64,000 nucleotides of DNA from positions 1,233,566 through 1,297,565 of the forward strand of contig CM044958.1 of assembly GCA_024516035.1 (NCBI GenBank), written 5' to 3'. The notes under the pieces were generated by a model that ran no database searches, was not told the DNA's origin, and was given only the letters and a program-made list of their open reading frames with translations. Below, in pieces: positions 41,859-52,532 of this stretch. The DNA is from Bactericera cockerelli. Lineage: Eukaryota; Arthropoda; Insecta; Hemiptera; Triozidae. Position numbers and translations under genes: made by a program. How positions within the stretch are numbered: position 1 is the stretch's first letter; every line of letters starts with the position of its first letter.

Positions 41859-42825
41859 TTATAATAATAAACCCACCCTATAATACATATGTTAATGCTA
41901 ATGTTACACAATGTAGCATTATTATTATTATAATAATTTTAACATTGTCAACCAAACTTTTTGGTTTAAAAAAAAATTGATTTTTTTATGTAATATCAAT
42001 GAAAGAATTTCAGTAAAAATACAATATAATAAAACATTTATACAAGAAAAGGAATTTTGAACAAGTGTGGTGATAATGCCTACAGCATTTTTCACCAGTC
42101 ATTTTACAATAGTGATAGTCATATTCAAAGTAATTTACTCAGGTCGTGTTTAACAAATTTAGAAAACTTTCTAAGATCTCTACGATACCATCTCAGGAAA
42201 ATCACGATCAAACAATCACTGCCATCAGATTTCTTGATCAAGTTTATAACATATATGTCTTTTCACTTTGAGATGTGTAATAAAGCCATACAATAAATAA
42301 ATAAAAATTCTATTGATTCATTTCATTTGTATTTAGCAACCCTAGAATATTATTCAGGGAGGAATAAGCTATAGAGAACTCCTGACATATCTTATAGATA
42401 ATCAACCTGCGGCCTTAAAGCGGCCATATTGTATAGCTGAAACAATGAGAAATCACAATGATAAACAAATCAATTCTTATTCTTGTTTAGATTTACGTGC
42501 TTTTAATAAAGGTAATATTGGTTGCCATATTACATAACATAGCCGTTATCAGTTTGTTTGAGGCTTCAAGAATTCTACATGGCTTAATTGGCTTATTCTT
42601 CCAAGAAATTAGCAATGAAAATATTCAATACCTTATATTATTATATAACATTATGTACAGTATATATTTGTTTTTAATTTCACATTGAATAAAAGACATA
42701 GTAAGTACAACTTAGATCAGAACATCGACTGTAATATAAATATTATATGACAAGGCTCAAAGAAGGTTTCCTCTTGGGCACAGACATGCCAAACATTGAA
42801 TAACGTGAAGTGTTAAAATAAAAAT

Positions 42826-43028
42826 AATAATATCGTCTTATTCATACTGCCCAATTAGAACTATTTAAGTCCCATTATTCCAGCAGTAAGCCCAAGACAT
42901 ATTATTATGTGGTAAAAATCCCAAATGGGAGGATAACTTATCACGTCCCGGCTGGGTTTCGAGCCCAAGACCACTGGAATCTCTGGATTCACAGAGTGCC
43001 GCCTTTACTACTGAGCTACCGGGACAGA
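42826..43028 (-). mobile_element. SINE family H (reverse), in the PRPF3 3' flank
   Basis: Second copy of the 9245-9452 unit, with CATACTGCCCAATTAG, GGGTTTCGAGCCCAAGACC and TGAGCTACCGGGACAG. It lies about 90 bp beyond the 51-bp array, where the PRPF3 3' UTR would run. Confidence 0.75.
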
Positions 43029-43120
43029 AACAGCTGCTCATGAGCAAAAGGTCTAAAAGAAAAGATACAACAAAGAGCAAATGCTCTTTTTCGTATTCAT
43101 AGCCAAATATGGTCTTGCTG

Positions 43121-43528
43121 TAGCACAGGTTCCAGTACTGCTCTACTTCTCATCCACATTGTCCAGCACTGTAGCACAGGTTCCAGTACTGCTCTACTTC
43201 TCATCCACATTGTCCAGCACTGTAGCACAGGTTCCAGTACTGCTCTACTTCTCATCCACATTGTCCAGCACTGTAGCACAGGTTCCAGTACTGCTCTACT
43301 TCTCATCCACATTGTCCAGAACTGTAGCACAGGTTCCAGTACTGCTCTACTTCTCATCCACATTGTCCAGCACTGTAGCACAGGTTCCAGTACTGCTCTA
43401 CCTCTCATCCACATTGTCCAGCACTGTAGCACAGGTTCCAGTACTGCTCTACTTCTCATCCACATTGTCCAGCACTGTAGCACAGGTTCCAGTACTGCTC
43501 TACTTCTCATCCACATTGTCCAGTACTG
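43121..43528. repeat. 51-bp tandem array derived from the end of the PRPF3 last exon
   Basis: Eight nearly perfect 51-bp units start at 43121, 43172, 43223, 43274, 43325, 43376, 43427 and 43478. A ninth, diverged unit (43536 on) is the coding sequence for Prp3 residues E-Q-Y-W-D-L-C-Y. The PRPF3 stop codon (43500-43502) sits in the unit next to the coding copy; the other seven lie in the 3' UTR. As 51 is divisible by three, each unit repeats the same TAG in the gene's frame. Confidence 0.92.
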
Positions 43529-43652
43529 TCTTACTGTAGCACAGGTCCCAGTACTGCTCTACATTTCTCTTTTTGAACTGCTCGCGAGCTAAAGACTCAG
43601 TCACGCACACTTTGAACTTCATCTCACCGAAACTTCTCTCCTTTTTGGTGCC
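43500..43652 (-). CDS. PRPF3: PRPF3 terminal coding exon
   Basis: The acceptor on the minus strand is TTATTCATCAG and the exon starts at 43652 in phase 0. Its 50 codons run from [15 protein letters not shown] to VLDNVDEK before TAG at 43502-43500. Compared with other Prp3 proteins, only the last about ten residues differ. Confidence 0.9.
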   Translation of the reverse strand, partial: GTKKERSFGEMKFKVCVTESLAREQFKKRNVEQYWDLCYSKTVLDNVDEK

Positions 43653-45372
43653 CTGATGAATAAAAAAAAAGACATTGGTTAATTATTGATAGTCAGTTTT
43701 TGATAGTTTGATAGTTAGGTTTTTTGTAATAGTTATATATTTTTTTAATTTTTTTTTTTTTTAATGTAACAATTGTTTATTTTATTATATTTATGTATTC
43801 AGGCCACGCTCGTTGGTTAAAATAATAAGTTCGTTAGCAGAGTCCAAGTAATCAAAATATAAAATCAACAGTGTTAATCTTAATGATTTTTTTACAATAA
43901 GCAAAGGTAGTACGATTAAAGACACAAAATGTTTTTCTATGGAAAATTAACATATGGGTTAAATAATTTTCAAGACAATAGTATCATTATCAAGTTTCAA
44001 CAAACCCCGCGTAAAAATAATAATAAAAAAAATGAGTAGTCACTGTGGCAGAGCGAGTTAGCGCGCTAGGCATTGCACACATGGTGACCTGGGTTCGATT
44101 CCCAGCGGGGGAGGATTTTTTCTGCTCTGTACTTGGATGTTCGGGGTCCACTCATACCTCGTGAGGAAAAATGAGTAGCTGCTTTAATGTGAAGCAGCGA
44201 CCAGTGGCAGAATCTTAGGCAAAAAAATAATACAAGGTATTGAAAATTAAAGTGGTAAAGTCCTATGATTCTGCGCTACCCACTAAAGTTGTGACATAAT
44301 AACACAAAGAAAAAATTAAAATCACTGGCAAATTTTTCTGACAAGCAAATTTTTCTGACAAGATCATTACTTTGAATTTTTCTTTTCAATATTTCAGGCT
44401 TATGTATGATGAGTATCCACAGAAACTTTATAAAAAACGCTTGCATACGAGTCTGCAACCATTGGGACATTTTCATCTTTACTATTCAAGGTCCAAAACC
44501 CAACTGACCAAATTTCGTATTGTGCGCATGACACATACCTTCTCTCTTCTCTCCCTCTACAATTCAATACTTCGCCATTGTGCGCATGACACACACTTTC
44601 CCTCTTCTCTCCCTTTACAATTCAATATTTCGTTACATAATATCGTTACATAATATCGTTACATAATATCGTTACATAATATCGTTACATAATTTCGTTA
44701 CATAATATCGTTACATAATATCGTTACATAATTTCGTTACATAATATCGTTACATAATTTCGTTACATAATTTCGTCACATAATTTTGGTTATGTGCCAG
44801 AGCAAAGACATGAAAATGTCAAAAGCATTATTATAATAAAAAAAATGTGTATTATATATCAAAAGATGGACTAATTAATTTCTAAGATTTACACACAAAT
44901 GAAATAAAATTAACAGAACCCAAAATCAAAAAATCTTGATAATCAAAGGATACTGGGTAGCTCATCACTCACCTCCCAGACTAGAACACATTTGTTAGGC
45001 GCCTCCTTGCCATCCTTGGACTTGATCATGTCTTCCTCCCACTTTATCCTGTGAGTCATCAACCTGCAAGTCATAGTAATGATTAAATAATAATAACTAG
45101 TGGTTCTGTGAACTGTAAACCTCACACAGATTCAACTATAGCATTATAAAATAATGTACAATCAAACATGAGGACATCGGGACCTTTCATTCAATATCCC
45201 ACTCGATTAAAAAATATCAACCGCCCCTTTTTTTGGCCCTTTTTCGATTTTATACCACAATGCGGCTTCCTTACCTTCCTTAACTGAACTCAAATATATT
45301 TTTTAACGACTCAACAAAATTTCAAGACCCGTCGTGATATGACCATGGCAGTTGAAAGCGACGTTAAACCCA

Positions 45373-45407
<35 letters not shown>

Positions 45408-48400
45408 AGAGCCTTGCTTAATTCAATAAAAATAGAAAAATCGTTTGCAATTTTCACCAAAACGACCCACATATGGCCCCAAGTGGCCTAATTCGGCCCA
45501 AAAACTGTAGGTAAAATTCTAGGACCCCAATGAACACATACATAGAAAATTTCATCAATTTTGAAGAATTCGTTCGTGAGTTATCGCGGAACAGACAGAC
45601 ACACAGACGGACAAACGAAAGCCAAATCGTCCAGTATGCAAGTTAAAACAGAACCTCACTGTGTGAGGTTGATAATTCTTAAAAATCTTTTTACAAAAAA
45701 TAATAATAATTTTTTTTTAACTTTTCTTTTCCCATTGACTTTTCAAACCTATTGGCATTGTATAACCTCTTGCTTATGGTTGAAGTTTTTTTTTTTAATT
45801 TTCACAAATTAACGGGGTTGGTTCTGGTTAGGACTTGAATGGGTGTCCAATCAACTTCGAACCCTCGTGATGCTGGTTATTTCCAGTCCCACTCAGACTG
45901 GGTGAGGTTAATTTGAGTATATGGTTTGTGAGTTTCCAGCGCATGGAGGGTAAAATTTCCTCTGGGGAGTAAAATATTGACCAATTGACCATGCGGTTGA
46001 AAGCAACTTTAAACCCAAATTAAATAAATACATATGACTTTCTTTGCGTTATTGTATCACAATTTTAGTGGGTAGCGCAGAATTATAGGCCTTTTTCTTA
46101 GCCTTATTTTTGCATATAATTCCGCCACTGGTCGCTGCTCGCATTAAAGCAGCTACTCATTTTTCCTCGCGAGGTATGAGTGTAAGACCCGAAAAAATCT
46201 GACTCTGCTGAGATTCGCCGAGGTGCGTGCAAGCCTAGCTCACTACCCACTCGGCCACGGTGACTTTGTTAAATTCTTCTTTTACTCCGTCTTATCCCGC
46301 CCAAGCGGGGTCGACGTTGTTCAACCTCATGGTTGAGGTTGATTGGTTTTGGCACATTTTTACGGCTGGATGCCCTTCCTAACGCCAACGATTCTATTTG
46401 ATTTAACGTCCTGGATTAGGACGCGGGTTTTACCCTCCATTCGCTGGGAATCGTACCAGCTACCCACATTTACCTCACCCAGCCTGGGTAAGGCCGGAAA
46501 TCTGTTAGACTGGGAAAAAGAAAGACTATGTTAAATCCAGATAAAAAAATAAATAAAGCACACAGTGTTGCCTACCTCTTGAACTTGCTCTGCTGCTTGG
46601 GCCCGCCCTCCACCACAATCACATTGCAGTCCTTATACATGACCACCGCCCCCGTCATGAACAGCTGGTTGCAGTTGGTTTCCACCTTGAACTTCTTGCT
46701 GGGGTTGCAGAAGTCATCCACCCTGTAGGAATAATAATTTCAATTTATTTATTTTATTTAAAGCGCATTACAAAACAGTGGTTTCCCACCTATAGCATCC
46801 TTAATACACTTATAATTGACTAAAGTAAAACAATAATAGTAAAAATAACAGCATTTTTAAGAATAAAAGTCATAAAAAGCTAATAAATTTTAAATAAAGA
46901 AAATCATAATGCATAAAGGATATCTTTTAATCTCCTTATCTTTTGGATAATATCTCCTTATTTATACTGCCTGACTAGCAATAGTAATAACAATATCTCT
47001 TTATTTGTGCTGCCCAACTAGGAATAATAATAACAATATCACATTATTTATACTGCCCAACTAGCAATAATAATAACAATATCTCCTTATTTATGCTGCC
47101 CGACTAGGAATAATAATAACAATATCTCCTTATTTATGCTGCCCAACTAGGAATAATAATAACAATATCACATTATTTATACTGCCCGACTAGCAATAAT
47201 AATAACAATATCACATTATTTATACTGCCCGACTAGCAATAATAATAACAATATCACATTATTTATGCTGCCCAACTAGCAATAATAATAACAATATCAC
47301 ATTATTTATGCTGCCCAACTAGCAATAATAATAACAATATATCTTTATTTGTGCTGCCCAACTAGCAATAATAATAACAATATCTCTTTATTTGTGCTGC
47401 CCAACTAGGAATAATAATAATAACAATATCTCTTAATTTGTGCTGCCCAACTAGCAATAATAATAACAATATCACATTATTTATGCTGCCCAACTAGCAA
47501 TAATAATAACAATATCTCTTTATTTGTGCTGCCCAACTAGGAATAATAATAATAACAATATCTCTTAATTTGTGCTGCCCAACTAGCAATAATAATAACA
47601 ATATCACATTATTTATGCTGCCCAACTAGCAATAATAATAACAATATCTCTTTATTTGTGCTGCCCAACTAGCAATAATAATAACAATATCTCTTAATTT
47701 GTGCTGCCCAACTAGCAATAATAATAACAATATCTCTTAATTTGTGCTGCCCAACTAGCAATAATAATAACAATATCTCTTTATTTGTGCTGCCCAACTA
47801 GCAATAATAATAACAATATCTCTTAATTTGTGCTGCCCAACTAGCAATAATAATAACAATATCTCTTTATTTGTGCTGCCCAACTAGGAATAATAATAAT
47901 AACAATATCTCTTAATTTGTGCTGCCCAACTAGCAATAATAATAACAATATCACATTATTTATGCTGCCCAACTAGCAATAATAATAACAATATCTCTTT
48001 GTTTGTGCTGCCCAACTAGCAATAATAATAACAATATCTCTTTATTTGTGCTGCCCAACTAGCAATAATAATAACAATATCTCTTTATTTGTGCTGCCCA
48101 ACTAGGAATAATAATAATAACAATATCTCTTAATTTGTGCTGCCCAACTAGCAATAATAATAACAATATCACATTATTTATGCTGCCCAACTAGCAATAA
48201 TAATAACAATATCTCTTTATTTGTGCTGCCCAACTAGCAATAATAATAACAATATCTCTTTATTTGTGCTGCCCAACTAGCAATAATAATAACAATATCT
48301 CTTTATTTATGATGCCCAACTAGGAATAATAATATTATCACATTATTTATACTGCCCGATTACCGATTAGTAATAATAAATAATAATAATAACACTTTAT

Positions 48401-51400
48401 TTTTCCACGTATTCTTCACAGTTTAACTATGAAGACGATTATACCATATTTATACTACTCTAGATTTGAAGTTATCATATTTGTGTTAATTACTTTAGTG
48501 ATCAGGTCTGAAGAATAGCTGCGTTTGCATAGCCTCATGGATACAACTAAAAACACAGACAGACACACACACGGACGCACAGACCAGTGCCTCAAAACAA
48601 GGGTTGTGTGGGAAGAGATTGCCATGGGCAATAAACCTGCCCTTTAGTTAGGACATGTGTATATATTTTTTTTTCTTGTTTATATTATTAACAGGCGCGG
48701 CCGGTGGGAAAATGTTTTGGGTGTGCTGCCACATAAACCTGACTAAAATGGGATTTTTAGAGTCGTTCTTTCAGTATCTAAAGAGTTCGAATTAGGTTCC
48801 CATGATGCCAATCTTGACATTCTAGAAATTTAATGTGTGATGATTTTTATTGTGTATGAGCTAGGACTTGAGAAATCCTCTTTTTTTCTTTATCGTCTGG
48901 GGGTGCTGCAGTTCCGCAGCTACTTAGCACCGGCCGGGCCTGGACTTGAACCACCGACCTCCAGGTTACAAGTCCGCCGCCTTATCGATCAAGCTACTGA
49001 GGTCGGTAATTTTCGACGAAACAGACAAGAAGCCCCGACCACCTGTACACACCCACCCACCTGTACACCTCCACCTGTACACCTCCACCCACCTGTACAC
49101 CTCCACCCACCTGTACACCTCCACCTGTACACCTCCACCTGTACACCTCCACCTGTACACCTCCACCCACCTGTACACCTCCACCTGTACACCTCCACCT
49201 GTACACCTCCACCTCCACCTGTACACCTCCACCTGTACACCTCCACCTGTACACCTCCACCTGTACACCTCCACCTGTACACCTCCACCCACCTGTACAC
49301 ACCCAACCCACCTGTACACCTCCACCTGTACACCTCCACCCACCTGTACACCTCCACCCACCTGTACACCTCCACCTCCACCTGTACACCTCCACCTGTA
49401 CACCTCCACCTGTACACCTCCACCTCCACCTGTACACCTCCACCCACCTGTACACCTCCACCTGTACACCTCCACCTGTACACCTCCACCTCCACCTGTA
49501 CACCTCCACCTCCACCTGTACACCTCCACCTGTACACCTCCACCTGTACACCTCCACCTGTACACCTCCACCTCCACCTGTACACCTCCACCTCCACCTG
49601 TACACCTCCACCTGTACACCTCCACCTGTACACCTCCACCCACCTGTACACACCCACCCACCTGTACACCTCCACCTGTACACCTCCACCTGTACACCTC
49701 CACCTGTACACCTCCACCTGTACACCTCCACCCACCTGTACACACCCACCCACCTGTACACCTCCACCTGTACACCTCCACCCACCTGTACACCTCCACC
49801 CACCTGTACACCTCCACCTGTACACCTCCACCCACCTGTACACCCCCCCACCCACCTGTACACCTCCACCTGTACACCTCCACCTGTACACCTCCACCTG
49901 TACACCTCCACCTGTACACCTCCACCCACCTGTACACACCCACCCACCTGTACACCTCCACCTGTACACCTCCACCCACCTGTACACCTCCACCTGTACA
50001 CCTCCACCCACCTGTACACCTCCACCTCCACCTGTACACCTCCACCTGTACACCTCCACCTGTATACACCTCCACCCACCTGTACACACCCACCCACCTG
50101 TACACCTCCACCTGTACACCTCCACCCACCTGTACACCTCCACCTGTACACCTCCACCCACCTGTACACCTCCACCTCCACCTGTACACCTCCACCTGTA
50201 CACCTCCACCTGTACACCTCCACCTGTACACCTCCACCTGTACACCTCCACCTGTACACCTCCACCTGTACACCTCCCACCTGTACACCTCCACCTGTAC
50301 ACCTCCACCCACCTGTACACACCCACCCACCTGTACACCTCCACCTGTACACCTCCACCCACCTGTACACCTCCACCTGTACACCTCCACCTGTACACCT
50401 CCACCTGTACACCTCCACCTGTACACCTCCACCTGTACACCTCCACCTGTACACCTCCACCTGTACACCTCCACCTGTACACCTCCACCTGTACACCTCC
50501 ACCTGTACACCTCCACCTGTACACCTCCACCTGTACACCTCCACCTGTACACCTCCACCTGTACACCTCCACCCACCTGTACACACCCACCCACCTGTAC
50601 ACCTCCACCTGTACACCTCCACCCACCTGTACACCTCCACCTGTACACCTCCACCTGTACACCTCCACCCACCTGTACACCTCCACCTCTACACCCCCAC
50701 CCACTGTACACCTCCACCCACCTGTACACCTCCACCCACCTGTACACCTCCACCTGTACACCTCCACCTGTACACCTCCACCCACCTGTACACCTCCACC
50801 TGTACACCTCCACCTGTACACCTCCACCTGTACACCTCCACCTGTACACCTCCACCCACCTGTACACCTCCACCTGTACACCTCCACCCACCTGTACACC
50901 TCCACCTGTACACCTCCACCCACCTGTACACCTCCACCTCCACCTGTACACCTCCACCTGTACACCTCCACCTGTACACCTCCACCTGTACACCTCCACC
51001 TGTACACCTCCACCCACCTGTACACCTCCACCTCCACCTGTACACCTCCACCTGTACACCTCCACCTGTACACCTCCACCTGTACACCTCCACCTGTACA
51101 CCTCCACCTGTACACCTCCACCTGTACACCCCCACCTGTACACCTCCACCTGTACACCTCCACCTGTACACCTCCACCTGTACACCTCCACCTGTACACC
51201 TCCACCTCCACCTGTACACCTCCACCTGTACACCTCCACCTGTACACCTCCACCTGTACACCTCCACCTGTACACCCCCACCCACCTGTACACCTCCACC
51301 TGTACACCTCCACCTGTACACCTCCACCCACCTGTACACCTCCACCTCCACCTGTACACCTCCACCTGTACACCTCCACCTGTACACCTCCACCCACCTG

Positions 51401-52396
51401 TACACCTCCACCTGTACACCCCCACCCACCTGTACACCTCCACCTGTACACCTCCACCTGTACACCTCCACCTGTACACCTCCACCTGTACACCCCCACC
51501 CACCTGTACACCTCCACCTGTACACCTCCACCTGTACACCTCCACCTGTACACCTCCACCTGTACACCTCCACCTGTACACCCCCACCCACCTGTACACC
51601 TCCACCTGTACACCCCCACCCACCTGTACACCTCCACCTGTACACCTCCACCTGTACACCTCCACCCACCTGTACACCTCCACCTGTACACCTCCACCCA
51701 CCTGTACACCTCCACCTGTACACCTCCACCTGTACACCTCCACCCACCTGTACACCTCCACCTGTACACCTCCACCTGTACACCTCCACCTGTACACCCC
51801 CACCTGTACACCCCCACCCACCTGTACACCTCCACCTGTACACCTCCACCCACCTGTACACCTCCACCTGTACACCTCCACCTGTACACCTCCACCCACC
51901 TGTACACCTCCACCTGTACACCCCCCACCCCCCTGTACACCTCCACCTTACACCCCCACCCACCTGTTACACCTCCACCTGTACCCCCCCCACCCCACCT
52001 GTACACCTCCACCTTTTCACCGCCCCATGCACCTCCAGACTGGTGTCCTCCTGTAGCTTACCCACCTTACACCGCCACATGCACCTCCAGACTGGTGTCC
52101 TCCTGTAGCTTACCCACCTGTACACCCCCCACATGCACCTCCAGACTGGTGTCCTCCTGTAGCTTACTCACCTGTACACCGCCACATGCACCTCCAGACT
52201 GGTGTCCTCCTCAGCCTCCGCACCTTCTTCTCCCTCCTCTGCTCCGCTGTTAGCTGGCGGGCGGCGTTCGCCTCCTCGTGAATCCCTTCTGCCGCTTCGC
52301 CATCTGGCGCCCTCCCCGGCGGCCTCCATCCTGGTGGGGTCTTGCACCGCCTCCGTGCCCAGGACCCGCATCAGATTCGAGATGCGCACGAGGAGG
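43500..52396 (-). CDS. PRPF3: U4/U6 small nuclear ribonucleoprotein Prp3, 3' part of gene
   Basis: Four exons on the minus strand (52172-about 52396, 46576-46722, 44973-45063, 43500-43652) encode the C-terminal part of Prp3, which binds the U4/U6 duplex in the tri-snRNP before spliceosome activation. Diagnostic stretches are [108 protein letters not shown] and [14 protein letters not shown]. Phases AG|G, AG|G and 0 agree at the three junctions. The 5'-most exon is frameshifted (see its entry). The upstream part of the gene is not found in 52533-64000, so it is probably in the gap or beyond the window. Gene order, exon phase and sequence match one locus, although that exon is damaged. Confidence 0.88.
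44036..44318 (+). mobile_element. SINE family B, in a PRPF3 intron
   Basis: It has GAGCGAGTTAGCGCGCTAGG, GGGTTCGATTCCCAGCGGGG, ATGAGTAGCTGCTTTAATGT and TTCTGCGCTACCCACTAAAG. It is antisense to the gene. Confidence 0.75.
44519..44630. repeat. 60-bp duplication in a PRPF3 intron
   Basis: TGTGCGCATGACACA..CTTC.CTCTTCTCTCCCT.TACAATTCAATA occurs twice (about 44519-44576 and 44579-44630), directly before the 13-bp array. Confidence 0.75.
44630..44790. repeat. 13-bp tandem array in a PRPF3 intron
   Basis: About twelve copies of CGTTACATAATAT, with TTTCG and ATTTCG variants in the second half. The array starts where TTCAATATTTCGTTACAT ends the 60-bp duplication, which may be its seed. Confidence 0.88.
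44973..45063 (-). CDS. PRPF3: PRPF3 penultimate coding exon
   Basis: The minus-strand acceptor is GACTTGCAG and the donor GTGAGT. It encodes (R)[18 protein letters not shown], then [12 protein letters not shown], and ends in phase 0. The linker between KW and NKC is shorter and less acidic than in vertebrate Prp3. Confidence 0.9.
45360..45402. repeat. SINE-like 3' end with a poly(A) run
   Basis: GACGTTAAACCCACTT followed by about 27 A (45377-45403). GCAGTTGAAAGCGACGTTAA at 45349 resembles the end of 45835-46025. Confidence 0.5.
45835..46025 (+). mobile_element. 3' part of a 5S-like SINE
   Basis: It has TCGTGATGCTGG, CTCAGACTGGGTGAGGTTAA, GAGTTTCCAGCGCATGGAGG and the terminal GTTGAAAGCAACTTTAAACC with (AAAT)n. 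It shares its body with 13990-14090. Confidence 0.5.
46049..46266 (-). mobile_element. SINE family B (reverse)
   Basis: It has TTTAGTGGGTAGCGCAGAAT, CCGCCACTGGTCGCTGCTC, CTCGCGAGGTATGAG and CACTCGGCCACGGTGAC. The sense strand is the same as PRPF3. Confidence 0.72.
46274..46503 (-). mobile_element. SINE family C body (reverse)
   Basis: It has TCCGTCTTATCCCGCC, GGCTGGATGCCCTTCCTAAC and CCAGCCTGGGTAAGGCCGGA. The tRNA-like head is missing at 46503. Confidence 0.7.
46576..46722 (-). CDS. PRPF3: PRPF3 internal coding exon
   Basis: The minus-strand acceptor is TATTCCTACAG and the donor GTAGGC. It encodes [38 protein letters not shown] and [10 protein letters not shown], ending in AG (phase 2). This is the start of the C-terminal Prp3 (DUF1115-type) domain, and it is clean. 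Confidence 0.92.
46960..48340. repeat. 43-bp satellite array in a PRPF3 intron, related to SINE H tail
   Basis: About 30 units of 43 bp (some 46, from an extra AAT) contain TGCTGCCCAACTAG, (AAT)3AACAATATC and either ACATTATTTA or TCTTTATTTG. The block AATAAT..TATTCATACTGCCCAATTAG at 42826-42860 and TTTATTTATACTGCCCGATT at 9254 (SINE H tails) match the monomer, so a SINE tail is the likely source. Confidence 0.92.
48350..48680. other. Intron remainder after the 43-bp array
   Basis: An AT-rich stretch, then a family I repeat in reverse at 48602-48662 (GGGAAGAGATTGCCATGGGC). No exon is seen. Confidence 0.4.
48935..49015 (-). mobile_element. SINE family G head (reverse), abutting the 14-bp array
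   Basis: It has CTTGAACCACCGACCTCCAG, GTTACAAGTCCGCCGCCTTA and CGATCAAGCTACTGAGGTCGG. It ends about 25 bp before the first array unit. Confidence 0.65.
49040..52010. repeat. Minisatellite of about 3 kb, 14-bp unit resembling the PRPF3 splice donor
   Basis: CACCTGTACACCTC is repeated on the order of 180-200 times, with CACC-longer and CTCCAC-longer variants. On the PRPF3 (minus) strand it reads GAGGTGTACAGGTG, sharing GGTGTACAG|GTG with the real exon end and donor (GGTGTACAG|GTGAGT at 52172/52171). The unit has no stop codon in any frame and 14 is not a multiple of three, so very long open frames occur on both strands; they are artefacts. Confidence 0.95.
52012..52200. repeat. PRPF3: 53-bp duplications of the PRPF3 exon end
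   Basis: CACCTCCAGACTGGTGTCCTCC occurs at about 52030, 52082 and 52136, and in the exon itself at 52189, with 52-54-bp spacing. On the minus strand each copy reads AAGCTACAG|GAGGACACC ... GTGTACAG|GTGGGT or GTGAGT, so each looks like a mini-exon with an acceptor-like and a donor-like edge. Confidence 0.88.
52172..52396 (-). CDS. PRPF3: PRPF3 internal exon, frameshifted as assembled
   Basis: The exon starts within [20 protein letters not shown] (frame 1), moves to QMAKRQK after about 52310, to [19 protein letters not shown] after about 52280 and to [12 protein letters not shown] after about 52220. At least three 1-2-base indels are therefore needed relative to Prp3. It ends at TACAG|GTGAGT. 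No AG lies between the gap (52432) and the first conserved codon, so the acceptor is missing. It sits 36 bp from the N run; consensus errors are a likely cause. Confidence 0.75.
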
Positions 52397-52432
52397 AAGT
52401 AATAGGGGTTTTATTATTATAAATCATCATCA

Positions 52433-52532
52433 NNNNNNNNNNNNNNNNNNNNNNNNNNNNNNNNNNNNNNNNNNNNNNNNNNNNNNNNNNNNNNNNNNNN
52501 NNNNNNNNNNNNNNNNNNNNNNNNNNNNNNNN
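52433..52532. other. Assembly gap (100 N)
   Basis: Exactly 100 N, which usually denotes a gap of unknown size. The flanks differ in character, and PRPF3 coding sequence is not picked up on the other side. Confidence 0.99.

Noticed and set aside
43081..43539. 152- and 139-codon frames of 17-residue repeats
   Set aside because: They are readings of the 51-bp PRPF3 3'-UTR array in non-gene frames.
46960..48340. CRISPR-like regular array
   Set aside because: Units are contiguous with no unique spacers, in a nuclear animal genome; it is a satellite.
48837..52253. Open frames of 424-1138 codons on both strands rich in Thr-Pro-His or Val-Tyr-Arg-Trp
   Set aside because: They are the 14-bp minisatellite read through. 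The unit has no stop in any frame, and there is no start context, splice evidence or domain.
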